Source: Anaeramoeba flamelloides (taxonomy: Eukaryota; Metamonada; Anaeramoebidae). Taken from it: a stretch of 64,000 nt of DNA. Shown piece by piece: positions 54,301 through 64,000 of this stretch. The stretch spans positions 1,984,001 through 2,048,000 of the forward strand of contig JANTQA010000075.1 in the NCBI GenBank assembly GCA_027625915.1. The letters are read 5' to 3'. The stretch's first letter is position 1; each line of letters begins with the position of its first letter. The position numbers and the translations under genes are program-made. The notes beneath the pieces were generated by a model. That model made no database searches and was not told the DNA's origin. It saw nothing but the letters and a program-made list of their open reading frames with translations.

Positions 54301-57300
54301 TCTTAGTTGAAAATTATATAGGTGCTCTAAAGTTCAAATGCTTCAAAAAATTCTTTAAAAAAAAAATTCAAAAATAGTTAATTTTTAAAATGTTCACAAT
54401 TAAAATACCAGAGGAAAAATACAAAAAAAAAATAATGAAATAAAAATTACTTTTGTGAAATTTATTTAAAGTTCTTTGGAGAATTTTTTTTCTTTATGTT
54501 GAATTTAAAAAATCAAAAAAGTAAAAAAAAAGCAAAAAACAAATTTTCCATTTTTCAACCCCCCACTCTCTGTTCCAAAATCTATAAATAACAGCGTGTT
54601 ACTAAACTTAATCTTCAAAGAATTAATGTAAATATCTGAAAAACTGAGAGTAGGAAGTTTGAGAACAAAAAACTCATAAATGCACTGGTTAGGTTAAAAG
54701 TCCAGTGTTGTCATGAAATATCAAACTTTGAGAATAAGGAACTAATTTTTCATAGATCTGGAAAGTTTAAATTTTATGAAAAATAAATTCACCTAAAGCC
54801 TACTCCATTAAAAAATATTTCTTTATGTTTTGAGTTGAATTTTTCAGTTTTTAAAAAAGGATTTGGGAAAATTTTTTAATTTAATGGTTTGATTATTTTT
54901 CTCAGATTTTTTTTGTTCAATGAAATGAAAAAATTGATTTGAAGCTGCTCTTTGAAAAATCAAATTATATTTTTTTAAAGTTTATAATAATTATTGAAAT
55001 TTTTTTGTAATTAAATCTATTTTTTAAACAAGGCTTAGTGCTTTTCTTTTTAAAGTATATTTTTGCACACTTCCTTCATAGACAACAAGGTTACTTTCTT
55101 CTTTAACGGAAATATTTTTTTTTAAAATAATTAGAAAATATGTTAAATTTTGAACTTTTCAAAAATTAGAAAAATGGATCAAACTTTTGAAAACGAATAA
55201 TTCATTTCTAAAAATAACATTAAAAGGAATATAGGTATTATAGTAATTAGATTTGTACTTCATTTTCTCAATTTCAAGATGTGCTAAATTTTTTTAAAAT
55301 TTTGTATTAAATTTGTTCGAAGAGTTTTTTGATGGATACTAATTTCTTAACAAGTCAAACTCTTGGACTTCAATTTACTTTCAAAATCTTAAATTACAAG
55401 CCTATATATAAGCAACTTTAATCAAAACGATTTAACTACTTTTAAAATTTTTAAGAATTTAGATGTTTTTAAAAAGAATAAACGAATTTTCTCACACAAA
55501 AATTTGAAAAAAAGTTTGGATGAAATACTAATTCTAAAACAAGAAAAAGAAATGATTGTCTATACATGCATTCGTTTATACGCGACACTCTCAGAATCTA
55601 CAATCACATTTTGATCTCCAAGAAAAGCTTTTCTAAAAAAAAAATCTACTAATGATTTCATTAATCTAAACTAGTCTTAAATTTAGTTTTATTCTAAATT
55701 ATTAAAACAAACAAATTATATTTTAAAAAGAGATCTATCAAATTTAGAAGTAAAAATCGATTTATCAATATTCTATTTATTTAAAATATGAATGAAAAAA
55801 TTTAACATTTTCTCTAAAAAGTATGATTTAATTTCTTTTATTATTTTGAGTTAAAATAATAGAGTGATTACAGACTTTCAATGTTATCACCAGATAGACT
55901 AATATTTGAAATCATATGTTTTTTTTTTTTTTTGATTTGTAATTAACAAGAAGTATTTATTAAATAAAAAATTATTTTTATATTTGTTTTTTTTTGAGTT
56001 TATTTGTTCAAGCACTTGTGGATAAAAATCTTTTGTTTCTTTAATTATTAATCGAAGCTATTTCCTAAAAAAAGTTTGGCAAATTTATTTTAAAATATTT
56101 TTTTGAAACTTAATTATAATAATATTATTTAAAGATCCAAAATTGTTATTTATCATAAATTGGTTCTACAAAATAATTCAATTTGTTATTATTGATGGAA
56201 GAAGTGTAAATTACACTCTAATTGTCCTTTGACTTAAATTTCCTCAAAAGTAATTTAAGTGTAAAATCATAAATTCCACAATTGTTCAAGGGAAAGACAT
56301 ACAAACATTTTTATGTTTAAAAAGAAAAAGCTAAAAATTTAAAAAGAAAAAGAAAAGAAAAATAAATTTAAAAAGGGTTTATAAGAAGCAATTGGTAAAA
56401 AATCAAAGAAAACGTAATGCTATCTTTAATTAAAAACTCCCAAAATCATAGTCAAAATACTTTTGGTTGATTTAATAATTTGATAATTGATCATGAATGT
56501 TTACTTGGGGATTAGACGTTTAATTGTTGTAATTTCTTTTTTATTTTTGATCTTAATTTGTTTGAAATAATTTGGTAATTTTTAGCCTTTCCTTTTTTAT
56601 TTTCAAGTTACTCATACTTTCGTGTTTCAGTGTCTTGGTATTAGAAAGTAACCGCTTGATCTTTTTCCTTTGTAACTCTTCTTCCCAATATAAAGAAGAT
56701 TCAGCCAGGTAAAAACTGAAAAAAAATCAAAATTTTTCTTTTTCTCAAATTACTTTTTATTTCTAAAGAATTTCCAAAATGGTTTTAAAAATCCTATTTT
56801 CATTTAATTCATTTAATTCTTGATTGGGTTCAGAAAATAGGATATTTTTAATAAATTCCTCTTCAGAAATATAGATTTAATATATAGATCTATTTGTTTA
56901 ATTTTAACGATTTATTTAAAGTTTAAATTATAAAAACAATTTTAATTCTGAATTTTGCATTGAATTTTTTTCGAACCATATTTCTTTTTTGTTGAGTTAT
57001 AACTTTTGAAGTTGTTTTTTTTTGGATTTTCAATACTTTAATCCCTTTTACTTTTTAGTCTTTGATACAGTATTCTTTTTTTTATTTCGGTTTGATTACA
57101 ATATTTGAAAAAAGAATTTTGAAAAGAAATTTGTAAAAAAAGGTTTGGTAAAATAATAATAAATAATAAAGGGGCGAGAATTTTCAAGTTACAGATTATT
57201 TGTTCTAATCCAAATTAAGAAGATAAAGAAGAAATATTTCACAAAAAATATACATTGAATAAAAACAAAAAATTCATTCTTGATTTTTACAAGTTTATTT

Positions 57301-60300
57301 GAAAAGAAGGTGATCTATCTTGTTTGATTTAAAATAAAGAAAATATTTTGATAAAACACACACCTTCTCGAGAGTATTTTATTGGTTTATTTTATGGATT
57401 TATTTCACTCATTTATATAAACACATTTCTAGATCCAAAACACAAATTTAATAAAACCAAAAATTTAATTCAAAAAAAAATGTTCCAAAAATATAAAAAA
57501 TAATAAGATTTTGACTCTGATTTACTTTTCTTTTTTTTTTCACAAATAGAAGAACGAATGATATTTTGTCTTCAAAGTTTCAATAAATCATGACACAAAA
57601 AAAATATAATTTCAGTATTGTTATCACAATTAAAACTATAATAAGATAAAAATGTTCTTCAGTCCTTCACAATATAAAATTCAATTGGATCATTTATAAT
57701 ATTTGTAGAGGAACATACTCAATTAAACTCCTTAAAATAAATTCTTAGATTTTCATCAAAAATAACAATAAGAAATAATCCTTAATATTCTTTTATTATA
57801 ATATTCTATTTATTTTTTATATTTAAAAAAGATTATTGATCGAGTATGGTTCTAATCCTAATGCAAAAGATAGAAATTTGGAAACACCCTTGCATATATC
57901 TGTTAAAGATTCTCGGTTAAGATTATCACAACTATTATTAGATTCAAAGGCTAATCCCCATTTAAAAAATTATAAAGGACAAACTGTAAGATCATTTCCT
58001 TAGTTTTTATTTTATACTTTTCATTTTTTTTTTTTCAAACAAAATTTTAAATAATTTTTGTAATCTTTTCCTAAAAGAATATTGATAAAAATGATTTTAA
58101 TTCTTCATGATTCTTTTTCCATTTATTAAAACTTTTTTAAAAAGGGTAATTAAGCGATGTGTTTCTTTCTCAATTCATATAACATCATTACTCAAATTTC
58201 TATTAACTATTTTTTTTTTTAAAAATACTCAATATTAAAATAAATTAAAATTACAAAATGGTTTGTATTTTATTTTATTTTTCAAAATTCAAATTTTTAA
58301 ATAAAAATGCGACTTTTATTTCATATTTCAATTTTTCTCGTCAAAAAAAAACTTATACTATAAGCAATTTAAAAATCAATTGTTAAATATTGAAATACCT
58401 AAAAAACCAGTTTTTTGTTAAAACTTCTAAATAAATTTAATGTTACAGACAAATATGAAAATATTTTGTTGAACCATCTCGATTCAATAATAAACAAAAA
58501 AAAATACAATTTTTTTTCTATTATTATTATTATCTAAGGGTGAAGTTGTTCATTCCTTTTAATTGGTGTTTGCTTTTCCGAAATTCAAACGAATAGAGAA
58601 AAATCAAAGATTTTACTCAATTCTTTTGAATTCTGGAAAACCGCCATTAGCTTTTCTTGAATTTCTGTTTATTTGAAAAATCAATGGATTGTAGTTAGGT
58701 TTTTTTGAGGTTTTTATTTCATTTTTGAAATTAACAAAAAACGCCGTTAGCTTTTCTTTAGTTTTCTGTTTATCTGGAAAATCAATAGATTTTCGTTAGG
58801 TTTTTTTGAGTTTTCTATTTATTTTGAAAATCAATAGATTTTCGTTAGGTTTTTTTTAATTTTTGTAATAAACAGAAAATTTATTAAAATTTTCTGTTCA
58901 TTTCAAAAAGTAAAAAAAACCTAGAACACTTCGAAATAAAATAGAAAACCTCAAAAAAACCTAGAACACTTCACAGTTAAAACAGAAAACATCAAGAAAA
59001 TCTAGACACTTGGTGGCACTCTACTACACTTGCCCAATTCTTAATTTTTTATTGAAAAAAAACAGTTTTTTTTCAAAAGCATTTCAAAGATAAATTCTTG
59101 AAAAAAATACAGTGAATCAAATCCTTCTAATTAAAACAAGCGAAACCCTTAAAAATACATTTTATGTTCTACTAAAATATACTGTTCAAAAAAAAAAAAA
59201 AAAAAAAAAAAAGTAAACAATTATAACCTTGTGGTTATTCTCTTAACTTATTATAAATTTCAAAAAATTATATTTTTTTCAAATACAATCATTTCAAAAA
59301 AGTAAAAAACAGAAAGTCTTTAAAAATCTGTTAATAGAATATATTATTTTTTTTCATTTTTTTTAATCTGCCTTCAAGAGATACTTTTTTAAAATTTTTT
59401 ATATGAATTGTTCCAAGACTTTTTGTATTCACCATTTTAAAATGACTGGATATTTCAATTTTTCTTCTTACTTGATAATTTGATTAAATTGAATTATTTT
59501 TATTATATTTCGTTTCCAATACTATCAAATAAAAAATGTAACCAAATCTAATTAATAGCCACTTCATTTTGCGGCGAATATTGGAGATCCAAAACTATTT
59601 ATGCTACTTGTCGACAGAAGAGCAAATTTATTTGAGCCAGATAATGCAGGAAACTGCGCTTATAACTATTTGATTAAAAAGGGACATAACGATTTACTTT
59701 TAATAGCGTTTGATGTCTGCTTAATGAACGCAGCATTTTTCAATAACAGAGAGATAGTTGAAAAATTATTAAGCATGGGAGCAGATCCAAATGGGTCCAA
59801 TTTTTGTTCTTATTTAAAAAAGCAATTTCAAGAAAATAATAAGCCAGGAACAACACCGACAACATACAGCCATCCAATAATTCACCGGAGGTTGTCTTCG
59901 CATGTTCGACAGTCAAGCCCATTGGCGTCGATTGATCACAAGATTTCCACAAATTCCGATTCTTCTGAATCATCAAAAACATATAGCGAATCCAGCTTAT
60001 CCATTCACGAAAAAACAAAAAAAGAGGATTTTAGTTTTTTGAACAATAGATTTTCAAATTCAATTGTGTCTTCAATTTTTGGGCAAAACCCCGAAATTAC
60101 TGAAAAGTTAATTTCTTGCCTCGGGAATATCAATACTCTTGATCTCTTCACTGGGGACAATTGTTTGCACAAGGCAGTTATTACCAACAATTTATATTTG
60201 ATCAAATTTTGCTTAGAAAGAGGGGTCGAGCAATTCTCAACAAATAAAGCAGGCTTCACTGCGTTCCAATTAGCGAAAAAATTAGGTTTAGATCATTGCG

Positions 60301-61670
60301 TTACCTATTTGTATCAATCAGAAGAAATCTATGTGAACTTATTACCCGGTGACAAAACTCCCAGAGTAATCTGCGGAACAACTGATCGAGTGATTGAACG
60401 ATTTTTAATTAATCAAGAATTTGATTCCAAATTCTGTTATTATTTTCTATTGATGCACCGATATTTTTTAAATACTAAAAATTTAATTCAATTGTTTATT
60501 GATTTATTTGAGAATGCAAAGGAATTTGTCGAAAATTGTATTTTTTTCCCTTCAAAGTCAAAGAATAAAATCAAATTCATTCGATTAAGAATTTTAAAAA
60601 TTTTAAAAGTATGGACTGGAAAAATTCACAATGATTTTATTCAAGATGAAGAAATTATTATCCAATTATTAGTTCCCTTTTTAAAAAAAAATTTAAAAGA
60701 ATTCAAAAAAGAAATACAAACCATTTTTGATTTTTTAAATATCAAGGATAATAGTATAGAAAAGCAAAAAGAAGGCGATGAAAATGGTGGTGGTGATGAG
60801 AATGAGAAAAATGAAGGTAAGGGGAAAGAGAAAAAAAGGAAAAATAAAAATAAAGATAAAGATTCAGAAAATTCAAAAAATATTGAGCCGAGGCCAAAGG
60901 TTATAATAAGCAGTGGGATCAGAAAAAAATTAGACAAAAAAATGATCAAAAATATTGACTTTTTGATGGAAATTAACCCATTAGAATTATCAAGACAAAT
61001 CACTTTACTTGAATTCCAATACTATTCAAAAATTGGAATCATTGAATTTAAAAATTGGTCGATCGTTGGCCAAAAACTAGAAAATAAAAAGCAATTTCCA
61101 AATTTATATCGATATGATAAGCATTCGCATTGCTTTATAAATTGGATCATTTATCAAGTGGTGAAAGAAAAGAAAAAATCGAAAAGAGTGAAAAGATTAA
61201 TAAGGTTGATCGAGATTGCAAAGCATTTAAGAGAATTAAAAAACTTTTCAACATTAATCCAAATTCTGGAGGCCTTTAGCCATACGCCAATAGCTAGGCT
61301 TATCGACACATGGAATAAAATTGGTAAATATTCCAAAATATTAAACGACCTGAAAAAGGAAGTCGTCGAACTGCTTTTGCAATCGCAATATAAGGCTTTC
61401 TTTTTACAAACACCACCCCCTTGCATACCTTATCTTGAAAATTTCCTAGACGACATCATTTCTCTTGATATCAAAAATAAAACCAAAATTGGTAAAGTAA
61501 TACATTTTGATAATTACAGAAGACAATTTGAATTGCTACAATTATTACAAAGCTTCCAATCTAATCCTTACAATTTTGAGCCAATTAAAGGAATACAAAG
61601 GGTTTTAAAAAAAATGGATTTAATACCTTTCCAAAGATTATTATCATTATCTTTAATGTGTAAGAAGTAA
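51349..61670 (+). CDS. ankyrin-repeat Ras guanine nucleotide exchange factor, five exons
   Basis: Exons are join(51349..51706, 51908..51990, 52141..52403, 57832..57985, 59559..61670), giving 989 residues. About ten ankyrin repeats fill residues 50-545, for example MDFSPLHIACAKGF, GTTALHLAAENSNS, NLETPLHISVKDSR and PLHFAANIGDPK; a Ser-rich insertion lies at about 385-455. A RasGEF N-terminal (REM) module follows at about 548-670, then a Lys/Glu/Gly/Asn linker (about 690-740). A CDC25-type RasGEF domain at about 750-989 closes the protein, with INPLELSRQITLLEF, SHTPIARLIDTW, TPPPCIPYLENFL and SNPYNF in family order. The product should load GTP on Ras-type GTPases, with ankyrin repeats as a targeting or regulatory platform. 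Every join keeps an ankyrin repeat intact, which supports the splice sites. Exon 2 uses a weak donor, GTTTGT. Introns are 201, 150, 5428 and 1573 nt. Confidence 0.9.
53373..54092. mobile_element. R3 element, copy 2, inverted relative to copy 1, split by a TTAA element
   Basis: It opens ATAAACCCCATTCCAAAAATTTGG and closes CCAAATTTTTGGAATTTAG. It aligns with the complement of R3 copy 1 over its whole length except for the inserted 175-nt segment at 53699-53873. The inverted end CCAAAAATTTGGA is better preserved here than in copy 1. Confidence 0.8.
53695..53877. mobile_element. 175-nt TTAA-flanked miniature element inside R3
   Basis: The ends GGGGCTAATCTCT (53699) and the complement AGAGATTAGTCCC (to 53873) differ at one position and are flanked on both sides by TTAA. 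The R3 copy at 49.4 kb has a single uninterrupted TTAA at the matching point (about 49637-49640), giving the empty site. Length, ends and target fit a piggyBac-type miniature element. Confidence 0.85.
54247..54811. mobile_element. TTAA-flanked element with short imperfect inverted ends (557 nt)
   Basis: TTAA-GGGGGTAGGCT at 54247 faces AGCCTACTCCA-TTAA at 54797-54811. The inverted ends agree at 9 of 11 positions. The interior is somewhat richer in G+C (CAACCCCCCACTCTCTG, about 54557) and has no open frame. The ends resemble those of the 175-nt element only in starting with G runs. Confidence 0.5.
56375..57660. repeat. R6 dispersed repeat, fullest copy (about 1.29 kb)
   Basis: It spans blocks seen separately at 34305-34660, 35870-36290 and 42240-43155. 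No terminal inverted repeats or flanking duplication could be fixed, and no long open frame exists on either strand. It may be a decayed transposon or a non-coding repeat. The limits are where alignment to other copies fades. Confidence 0.65.
58590..59030. repeat. R4 fold-back repeat cluster in RasGEF intron 4
   Basis: The core hairpin (about 58837-58922) carries AATAAACAGAAAATTT mirrored as AAATTTTCTGTTCATTTC, with GGTTTTTTTTAA opposite AAAAAAACCTAGAAC. To the left a unit with TTTTCGTTAGGTTTTTTTGAG and TCAATAGATTTTCG is repeated about three times. To the right CCTAGAACACTTC is repeated twice. It ends in a GGCACTCTACTACACTTG stretch like that at 35.3 kb. Confidence 0.78.
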
Positions 61671-62249
61671 TAATTTTTTTGAATTAATTCGTTTTTTTTT
61701 CCTTATCTTTTTTTTTTAAAATCTTTATTTGGATTTTTTGATTTCTTTATAATTAATAAATTACCGATTTTTGAATCATTTTAGAAATTCCTTTAATATC
61801 TTTATTAGTTTAAATTAATTTTTTTATTTTAAGTGTGATTATAATTTATCAAGAATTTTAGTTTAAACAAGGCGGTGTTTTTAAAATATATTATTGTTAT
61901 TAAACTTGTAATTAAGAATCTTTTGTTTTTAGTTTTTTAATAACAAATTTAACAAATCCAAAATAAGATGTGTTCATATTATGATTATTTAGAATCATTC
62001 TATTCCAAATTTATCTTAATCTTTTTCAAAAAAAAACAAATTACATTAAATTTAATTAAAGTAGAAGATATATTTTCAAGGTTAAAATCCAAGAAATAAT
62101 CAAATATCAAAAAAGTAAAATAGTAGGAATTTGACAAAATCAAACAATATAAATCAATTAAAAACCAAAGTACTCAATTTTATTACTATTTTAAAAAACA
62201 TTTAATTCAAAAAAATCTTTCCCAAATCTTCTAAAAGGATTATCTAAAA

Positions 62250-62700
62250 TAAAGCTACCATAGGTGCCCTACAAATCAAAAAATTGGTGAATTATACTCT
62301 ATATCGCTTTAAAATCAAGAAGAACTCTAAAATTTCGTAAATTTAGGAAAGATAATTTAGCCAGATCATATACTTAATAAGAAGATGGGAGCAAAAACAA
62401 AAAATAAACTTTTTTGTGTAGTCTTGATTGTTTCAGAGTTTTTTATTGGAAACTAGGAAATAATTGCCTTAGAAGAAACAATTCTGGGTTGTAGTATCTG
62501 CTACCAACTTCCAATAAAGTATATGATCTGATCAATTTATCGATTGGTAAAATTTCGAAATTTTATAGATCTTCTTAATTTAAAGTGATAAATAGTCTAA
62601 TTCATTGATGTTTTGATTTTTAAGACCCCCGTCGTGGCTTAATTTTAGATATTCCTTTATGATATTTCTATAAAAAAAATATTCATTTGATTAAAAAAAA
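62250..62700. mobile_element. R7 fold-back element, copy 2
   Basis: AAATCAAGAAGAACTCTAAAATTTCG (about 62312) is inverted as CGAAATTTTATAGATCTTCTTAATTT (about 62557). The middle word GCCTTAGAAGAAACAATTCTGGG aligns with the R7 copy at 50.6 kb. GTCGTGGCTTAATTTTA near the right edge parallels TATAGTGGCTTAATTTTTAA there. Limits are approximate. Confidence 0.5.
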
Positions 62701-63419
62701 AGAAATTGAATTTTCATTCACAAATCTCAGGATGTAGTTTTCCCACCTAATTATAAATCGATTTAAATTTAATAAAACAAAATATAAAATAATAACAAAA
62801 CTTATTAAATATGAATATAATCCAAAAAAGGAAATAAATATTTGGAAAAAAAAAATATTAATAAATTAAAAATTAAGATAAAAAATAAATACTTTAATAT
62901 TTTAAAAAACAATCAAAGTTAGAAAATAGAAGAATATTATAAATTTATTAAGAATGAAAACTTTAATTTTAAAATAAAAAACTATCTTAAATTTAAATCC
63001 AGTACTACATTTATACATTTTCGCACTTTTACGAATGGGGTAAATAGATACTCATATGTCTAGAAAAATAAATCAGAATATGATACATTTAAAAAAAAAA
63101 TGAAAAATGTAAATAATGTGATTATAGTACTCATTATTACGAAAATATTAAGCACTTTATTTGGTATTGTGAAAGATATAAATTTATCAGAATCAAATGG
63201 AAAAAAAATTTAGATAAAAAATTATATAATAATGTTATCCTTAGGAAAAATACTCAAAAAATTTTTAATCTGACTAATCAAAATTATGAAATTTATTTTT
63301 CTTGTCGAAAATATTTCATCAAAGTTCTTATGTTAGAAAACTGTAGGTAATATGGAAAAAATGAAAATAAAAAAATTGAAAATAAAAAATTCCTAAAATA
63401 GTTTTAAAATATATAAATT

Positions 63420-63533
63420 CGGGTACATAGTGCTCCTTTCTTCGGAGTTGTGGAATACCAATTCATTAATCACAGTTTGTGGAATCTTTATCTTATTACT
63501 GATAATCTTTCTATCTGGTTTTTTCTCCTCCTG
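63420..63533 (-). CDS. possible last exon of a gene beyond the window (coding-like island)
   Basis: After a possible acceptor, CCTGAAACAG on the minus strand (about 63534-63543), a frame reads EEKKPDRKIISNKIKIPQ and then TVINELVFHNSEERSTMYP before an in-frame stop near 63404. Its composition and G+C stand out from the surroundings. The plus strand is also open here and would encode a hydrophobic segment (SLITVCGIFILLLIIFLSGF), so the strand is uncertain. Confidence 0.2.
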
Positions 63534-64000
63534 TTTCAGGGCAGTGGATAATTTTTAATTTGGTCCTGTAAATGATATAATATTTTTTTACTTTAATATT
63601 TTAATTATTTTTCTTCTTATCTTTTTTATTTAGTAAATTTTCTTTGATTACTCCTTTTTCACAATAAATAAATAAATCAATAAATAAATAAATTATAAAA
63701 CGATTTCAATTAATAAAACATATCTTCATTTACTTTTCAAATTAATATATGTAGAAATCCAAGATTATTGAGATTTAGTCTCAAAAAATCAATTTGAATT
63801 TCAGAAAAAACTAGATATCCTACCTTATGTTTTAAATTTATTAAAAAGTATTAAAAAAAAACAAAAAAACAAAAAAAAAATAAAAATTAAATCCTATTAT
63901 TAAATTTCAGAACAAGGATCAAATTGTAACTTGTCCAGGAAAAGGTAAAAAAATCAAAATTCAAAAAAAAAAAAAAAACATAAAGAAGATTAAATTTTTT

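Larger units (their letters stand above)
52404..57831 (+). other. 5428-nt intron 3 of the ankyrin-RasGEF gene with nested mobile elements
   Basis: The donor GTAAGT and the acceptor AAAAAAG split codon Lys 235 and join DLFTSK to LLIEYGSNPN inside one ankyrin repeat. The intron holds R3 copy 2 with an inserted TTAA element, a second TTAA-flanked element and the fullest R6 copy. A possible R1 remnant (AAAGGGAAAATTTCATCCC with ATAACAGTAGAGT) lies at about 52845-52890. About 54.9-56.3 kb is unassigned A/T-rich sequence. Confidence 0.85.
61671..64000. other. intergenic to window end
   Basis: One R7 copy (about 62250-62700) and a G+C-richer coding-like island (about 63420-63560) are listed separately. 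The remainder, including the A-rich last 200 nt, shows no recognisable feature. Whether the RasGEF gene is followed by another gene cannot be decided from this window. Confidence 0.55.

Noticed and set aside
59740-61426. Minus-strand frames opposite the RasGEF last exon
   Set aside because: Shadows of a coding region with clear ankyrin, REM and RasGEF motifs on the plus strand.

Overview
The window is a nuclear fragment of a very A+T-rich microbial eukaryote (about four-fifths A+T by eye). It carries spliced genes with GT-AG introns, Lys/Glu/Asn-rich low-complexity stretches inside proteins, a heterotrimeric G-protein alpha subunit and an ankyrin-RasGEF fusion. This gene style fits a free-living amoeba or amoeboflagellate; Anaeramoeba is my best guess, but that is inference from style and not from a marker comparison.

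Six protein genes are supported. From left to right they are: TAF11 of TFIID (minus strand, 1563-2753); CTU2/NCS2 of tRNA 2-thiolation (three exons, 7051-10106); a seven-transmembrane protein (two exons, 19051-27493); a G-alpha subunit (four exons, 32342-38977); a long coiled-coil protein (minus, 44828-46369); and an ankyrin-repeat Ras guanine nucleotide exchange factor (five exons, 51349-61670). Several exons are not obvious as open frames and were found by joining splice sites: the first and last exons of CTU2, the last exon of the seven-transmembrane gene and the start of G-alpha exon 4. Three identical 121-nt 5S rRNA genes are present. Two sit in a 1.5-kb palindrome at 10.6-12.1 kb and one stands alone at 39.8 kb.

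The rest is intronic and intergenic DNA filled with non-autonomous mobile elements. I recognise seven dispersed repeat families, named R1-R7 here, three elements flanked by TTAA, and one tRNA-derived SINE. Four introns are 1.6-7.5 kb long and the three longest are loaded with these elements, whereas the remaining introns are about 80-270 nt. The elements nest: the SINE lies in an R2 hairpin, an R3 lies in an R2, and a TTAA element lies in an R3. This gives a readable order of insertion. The most unusual element is R5, 1.27 kb long, with about a dozen TCGCGA palindromes crowded at its two ends. A second, opposite-orientation copy has lost all of them by changes that look like CpG decay.

The G-alpha subunit, the seven-transmembrane protein and the RasGEF are all signalling components. 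Nothing in the sequence shows that they work in one pathway, and the gene order looks incidental. No retroviral, Polinton-like or toxin element was recognised.
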